From Thermoproteus sp. UBA157 (GTDB taxonomy: Archaea > Thermoproteota > Thermoprotei > Thermoproteales > Thermoproteaceae), in the NCBI GenBank assembly GCA_002497345.1, contig DANS01000041.1, positions 1-8,542 of the forward strand: a stretch of DNA of 8,542 bases. The letters run 5' to 3'. Positions 6,467 through 8,542 of the stretch are shown piece by piece (positions within the stretch are counted from its first letter, which is position 1; each line of letters opens with the position of its first letter). The notes beneath the pieces are model-generated. The model was given only the letters and a program-made list of their open reading frames with translations, was not told where the DNA came from and made no database searches. Made by a program: the position numbers and the translations under genes.

Positions 6467-7372
6467 CTATTTCGGCTTGCAGATCGCCTCGATCAACGCG
6501 TCGTTTAGGCGCGGCGATTTGAGCGAGAACCTGAAACCCCTTATGCCCTTGTCGTCGAGGGGCCTCACCTTCACCCCTGGCGGCGGATCGGAGAAGGCTA
6601 TGTGGAAGTGGACCGAGCTGGGCGCCACGGGGACGCACCTCCTCAACGCGGCCAACACCCTGGGCTTCTCCTCGGCTATGTAGGAGAGCGTCGCCCTTCT
6701 GTGATCCCTCAGCCCCTCGGCGCCGATGCGCCATATCGCGTAATCGGCGATGCTGTTTACGCGCCATGGGGGCTTGCGGCGGATCTCGAATAGGGCGGCG
6801 CCTATCCTAAGCCCGGGCACGGCGAGGAACTTGCCGTAGGACTTGACCACGGGGACGTCGGGCGCGGCCGAGCGGCCGTCCGCGAAATCCATGAACGATT
6901 CGTCGACGAGCATCTTGGCGCCGCGGCGCAGGAGCCTATACGCCGTGTCGACGACCCAATCCCTCGGCAAGTAGGCGCCCGTGGGGTTGTTGGGGTTGCA
7001 CAAGACGACCAAATCGCCGGGCCCCGCCGACTCCGCGCCCCAAGGCGGTATCAAGCGGGCGGGAACGCCCAGTAGGTCGGCGATTCTCAAGTAGTCGCCG
7101 TAGGTGGGCCACACTATAAGCGCTCTGCGCGGCTTGAGCTCCAAGAAGGCGTAGAGCAGAGCCTCCGTGGCTCCGTTGAAGAGGACGACGTCGACTCCCT
7201 CGTATTCGGCCAAGGCCTCCTCGGCTAGGTGGGCAGGGAACCTCTCGTGCACTCTTCTTGCGACGGCCTCCTCGACGGCCTCGGCGAAACCGCGGGGCGG
7301 CCCTATGGGGTTCGAGTTGTCCGAGAAGTCGAGGCCGACGTCTTCGGCCCAGCTGGATCCGCCGTGGCTCAC
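6467..7372 (-). CDS. cobD: L-threonine-O-3-phosphate decarboxylase, PLP-dependent
   Basis: A 301-residue fold-type I aminotransferase relative that decarboxylates L-threonine phosphate to (R)-1-amino-2-propanol phosphate, the linker of the cobamide nucleotide loop. PLP motifs are complete: NPNNPTG at 126-132, LVDES at 155-159 with Asp157, and the Schiff-base Lys181 in SYGKFLAVPGLRIG, with Arg189. What separates it from the related histidinol-phosphate aminotransferase is the HGG at residues 3-5 followed by LDFSDNSNPIGPP (14-26), the CobD N-terminal pattern, together with its place before cobS and cobT. The GTG at 7372 is preferred: it begins just before HGG and lies about 20 bases after a TATA box. 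The frame stays open for 134 more codons upstream with no recognisable domain. The protein is compact for the family but intact. The cobS start follows its stop by 5 bases. HisC is the less likely alternative. Confidence 0.88.
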   Translation of the reverse strand: MSHGGSSWAEDVGLDFSDNSNPIGPPRGFAEAVEEAVARRVHERFPAHLAEEALAEYEGVDVVLFNGATEALLYAFLELKPRRALIVWPTYGDYLRIADLLGVPARLIPPWGAESAGPGDLVVLCNPNNPTGAYLPRDWVVDTAYRLLRRGAKMLVDESFMDFADGRSAAPDVPVVKSYGKFLAVPGLRIGAALFEIRRKPPWRVNSIADYAIWRIGAEGLRDHRRATLSYIAEEKPRVLAALRRCVPVAPSSVHFHIAFSDPPPGVKVRPLDDKGIRGFRFSLKSPRLNDALIEAICKPK

Positions 7373-7387
7373 GTAGCTTAGGCCGTG

Positions 7388-7395
7388 TTTATTTA
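7388..7395 (-). promoter_or_regulatory. TATA box of the cobD-cobS operon
   Basis: The minus strand reads TAAATAAA, centred about 20 bases before the GTG at 7372. It lies inside the open frame that extends cobD upstream, which argues that the upstream codons are not translated as part of CobD. Confidence 0.6.
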
Positions 7396-7455
7396 CATCC
7401 CATCGCCGTTGCTGGCTCGGCGGCGCCGAGGACCCCCTCGCCGCGACGTCGAGGT

Positions 7456-7471
7456 CCGCGGTTCGACGCGG
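7456..7471. repeat. Short perfect inverted repeat upstream of cobD
   Basis: Arms CCGCG and CGCGG flank the six-base loop GTTCGA. It lies 9 bases from the near-palindrome at 7481-7498 and about 60 bases upstream of the cobD TATA box. It could be a regulator site or a small hairpin; a 5-bp arm in GC-rich DNA may also be chance. Confidence 0.3.
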
Positions 7472-7480
7472 GGAGCGGCC

Positions 7481-7498
7481 CAATTGAACGTTCCATTG
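7481..7498. repeat. 18-bp near-perfect palindrome upstream of cobD
   Basis: CAATTGAACGTTCCATTG is self-complementary at 8 of its 9 base pairs. It is an AT-rich island in very GC-rich DNA, about 85 bases upstream of the cobD TATA box. The form suits a dimeric DNA-binding regulator. No regulator is known from this window. Confidence 0.4.
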
Positions 7499-7746
7499 CT
7501 TCCTGAATGCGCCGAATTCCAACGCCCTGGATTCGAGAGCCCGAAAAGCGCCGGCCAATCGGGAATTCTCGGAGGCCGATCGCCTCGACGCCGAAATCCG
7601 TCGACGTCGTATCGCGGGAGGCGGGATCCGCCCGTGTAGGACCAAGAGGAGGCGCCGCCGGAACGGCCGCAGCGAGGCGCAGGCGGCCTCCAGGGGATGG
7701 GCCGCGGAGTGGCACAAGCCGAAGGCGCCGATGCCGAAGCGGCCGT

Positions 7747-7758
7747 CGAAGCGCTTCG
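7747..7758. repeat. Perfect 12-bp palindrome in the vapC-cobD gap
   Basis: CGAAGCGCTTCG is fully self-complementary. It lies inside the coding-like minus-strand block of the gap, so it may simply be codon sequence of a decayed gene. Confidence 0.25.
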
Positions 7759-7887
7759 CGAGGGAGCCCGCGCCTTATCTGTGATCCCCGCCGAAAAACG
7801 GCGAGTGGAGGGCGTCGCTCGGTTTCGACGAGGGACAAGACGCAGCCGCGGGCCCGCAGAGCGGCCGCGGAGCGGAAGCGGGGCGAG

Positions 7888-8289
7888 CTATTGCGCCGCC
7901 AACCTCCTCAAGAAGCTCCCGACGTCTATAGCGCCTTTAGTCTTGGCCAGCAGCTCGCCGTCTTGCGTCACTAGGACCAACCCGGAGGACTCCGCCACGT
8001 AGGCGTAACTCGCGTCGTAGAAGGTCAATCCCCGCTCCACGGCCACCCTCAAGACCTCGTCTAGGGGCGGATCGTCCAATATCTTGAGGCTGGACAACAC
8101 CCTCTTCAAATGCCTAGACGCGACGGCCCAGTCCACCCTCCCGAGCCTTGCCTCCTTCCACAACGCGTTCCCCGCCTCGTATATGGTCAAGTGCAAGATG
8201 GCCAGCCTCTCTCTGTGCTTAATCCACTTGTCGTAACGGGCCGCGAGCGCGTATAGCGCTGAGGCGTCCACCAAGTACTCAACGCGCAT
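7888..8289 (-). CDS. vapC: VapC-type PIN-domain ribonuclease toxin
   Basis: A 133-residue PIN-domain protein, expected to be the Mg2+-dependent RNase toxin of a VapBC pair. The four acidic active-site residues are all present: Asp8 in LVDASAL, Glu38 in TIYEAGNALWKE, Asp92 in TFYDASYAYVA, and Asp110 in LVTQDGELL. This spacing is, from memory, the same as in the Pyrobaculum PIN protein PAE2754. The length is usual for VapC. ATG 8289 lies inside the end of vapB with an 11-base overlap, the usual arrangement for translational coupling of antitoxin and toxin. No own promoter is seen. The target RNA cannot be predicted. The gene looks intact, so the toxin should be active when free of VapB. After its TAG comes the 515-base gap upstream of cobD. 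Confidence 0.93.
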   Translation of the reverse strand: MRVEYLVDASALYALAARYDKWIKHRERLAILHLTIYEAGNALWKEARLGRVDWAVASRHLKRVLSSLKILDDPPLDEVLRVAVERGLTFYDASYAYVAESSGLVLVTQDGELLAKTKGAIDVGSFLRRLAAQ

Positions 8290-8503
8290 TTCGCGCCTCC
8301 CTCACCGCCTCGACCCACTCCTCCTCGGAGATGCCCGACAGCGCTCTCCTCAGCTCCTCCAGCGACTTGGCGAGCTCCTCCTCCTCGCGCCTCTTGATCT
8401 CCTCCTCGAGCGCCCTCTCGACCACCTCTCTGATGTCTATGCCCAGTTGCTTGGCCCTTTCCTTCAATTCCCTTCTGACTCTCACGCTGATGACTACAGA
8501 CAT
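8279..8503 (-). CDS. vapB: VapB-type antitoxin with ribbon-helix-helix N-terminus
   Basis: A 74-residue antitoxin, expected to bind and inhibit VapC and to repress its own promoter. Residues 3-9 (VVISVRV) form a short beta strand followed by two helices (about 11-20 and 23-38), the pattern of a ribbon-helix-helix DNA-binding domain; Arg8 and Arg10 in the strand would suit DNA contact. The C-terminal half (about 38-74) is highly charged, likely helical, and would wrap around the toxin; it contains WVEAVREARNAR at 63-74. ATG 8503 is the start because a TATA box is centred 23 bases upstream, which implies a leaderless mRNA. A near-perfect palindrome lies between the TATA box and the ATG, as expected for autoregulation. 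It overlaps vapC by 11 bases. Confidence 0.88.
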   Translation of the reverse strand: MSVVISVRVRRELKERAKQLGIDIREVVERALEEEIKRREEEELAKSLEELRRALSGISEEEWVEAVREARNAR

Positions 8504-8506
8504 AAG

Positions 8507-8522
8507 CGAATACGCATATTCG
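8507..8522. promoter_or_regulatory. Palindromic operator candidate of vapBC
   Basis: CGAATACGCATATTCG is self-complementary at 7 of 8 base pairs. It fills the space between the TATA box and the vapB start codon, so a bound VapBC complex would block the transcription start. Operator function is inferred from position and from the usual autoregulation of VapBC systems. Confidence 0.5.
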
Positions 8523-8529
8523 TATATAA
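8523..8529 (-). promoter_or_regulatory. TATA box of vapBC
   Basis: The minus strand reads TTATATA, preceded by AAGC, and is centred 23 bases before the ATG at 8503. It touches the palindrome at 8507-8522. Transcription probably begins at the ATG. Confidence 0.65.
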
Positions 8530-8542
8530 GCTTAACGTATAC

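Larger units (their letters stand above)
7373..7887. other. 515-base GC-rich stretch without an intact gene
   Basis: The stretch lies between the vapC stop and the cobD start. Open frames exist on both strands, but most translations are rich in Arg, Ser and Pro and match nothing I recognise. Codon usage (many CGA, CGT and CGG arginine codons) is unlike the neighbouring genes, which favour AGG. It holds the cobD TATA box, several inverted repeats (7456-7471, 7481-7498, 7747-7758, 7789-7803), and one minus-strand block (about 7815-7625) with coding-like third-position GC but a TAA at 7777-7775. A decayed gene plus regulatory spacer is the simplest reading; a structured RNA cannot be excluded. 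Confidence 0.5.

Noticed and set aside
6462..6767. N-terminal extension of cobS to 6767
   Set aside because: The extra 102 residues are Arg-rich and overlap the end of cobD in another frame. The CobS family N-terminus begins at ATG 6461.
7451..7473. tRNA-like GGTTCGA in the vapC-cobD gap
   Set aside because: The stem leaves a six-base loop, not the seven bases of a T arm. I could find no acceptor stem, D arm or anticodon arm around it on either strand.
2749..7492. Shared 9-mer TTGAACGTT at 2749-2757 and 7484-7492
   Set aside because: Only 9 bases match and the contexts differ (convergent spacer versus cobD upstream region). Two copies of a 9-mer in 8.5 kb can be chance.
7697..8002. A 101-codon plus-strand open frame entering vapC antisense
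   Set aside because: The Ala/Glu-rich start looks protein-like, but its third-position GC is near background, it has no promoter, and its end is a shadow of vapC.
1..8542. CRISPR arrays, insertion sequences, rRNA or complete tRNA genes
   Set aside because: No regularly spaced repeats, transposase motifs, terminal inverted repeats or cloverleaf-forming segments were seen.

Overview
The window looks like chromosomal DNA from a hyperthermophilic crenarchaeon of the Thermoproteales, most likely Thermoproteus or Pyrobaculum. The basis is high GC, strong use of AGG and ATA codons, a PaREP1-family gene (a family first described in Pyrobaculum aerophilum), archaeal-type cobamide genes, and archaeal TATA boxes that mostly sit about 20-27 bases before the start codon. 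That spacing implies leaderless mRNAs. The genus is inferred from these features and from protein style, not from a database search.

Layout. At the left edge, the N-terminal half of an MFS transporter (minus strand, cut by the window edge) is divergent from a complete GH31 alpha-glucosidase of the MalA type (656-2725, plus). The two share a 73-base promoter region and may form a sugar uptake and hydrolysis pair. Every other gene is on the minus strand. Reading in the direction of transcription from the right edge: a vapB-vapC toxin-antitoxin pair (8503-7888) with a palindrome in its promoter; a 515-base stretch with no convincing intact gene (7887-7373); cobD (threonine-phosphate decarboxylase), cobS (cobamide synthase) and an archaeal cobT-type phosphoribosyltransferase; an aldo/keto reductase whose start overlaps the end of cobT; a small three-helix membrane protein of unknown function; and a PaREP1 protein that converges on the glucosidase gene.

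How the genes work together. cobD, cobS and cobT cover late cobamide assembly: CobD makes aminopropanol phosphate, CobT activates the lower-ligand base, and CobS joins the two halves at the membrane. The other enzymes needed (for example CbiB and CobY) are not in the window. cobD-cobS are 5 bases apart; cobT follows after 44 bases with its own TATA box; the aldo/keto reductase overlaps cobT by 8 bases and is probably co-transcribed, though its substrate is unknown.

Nothing here is clearly a new system. The items most worth a second look are the 515-base gap (a coding-like block with an in-frame stop, plus several inverted repeats), the palindrome at the vapBC promoter, the hairpin placed between cobS and cobT, the coupling of an uncharacterised aldo/keto reductase to cobamide genes, and the poorly understood PaREP1 and small membrane proteins.
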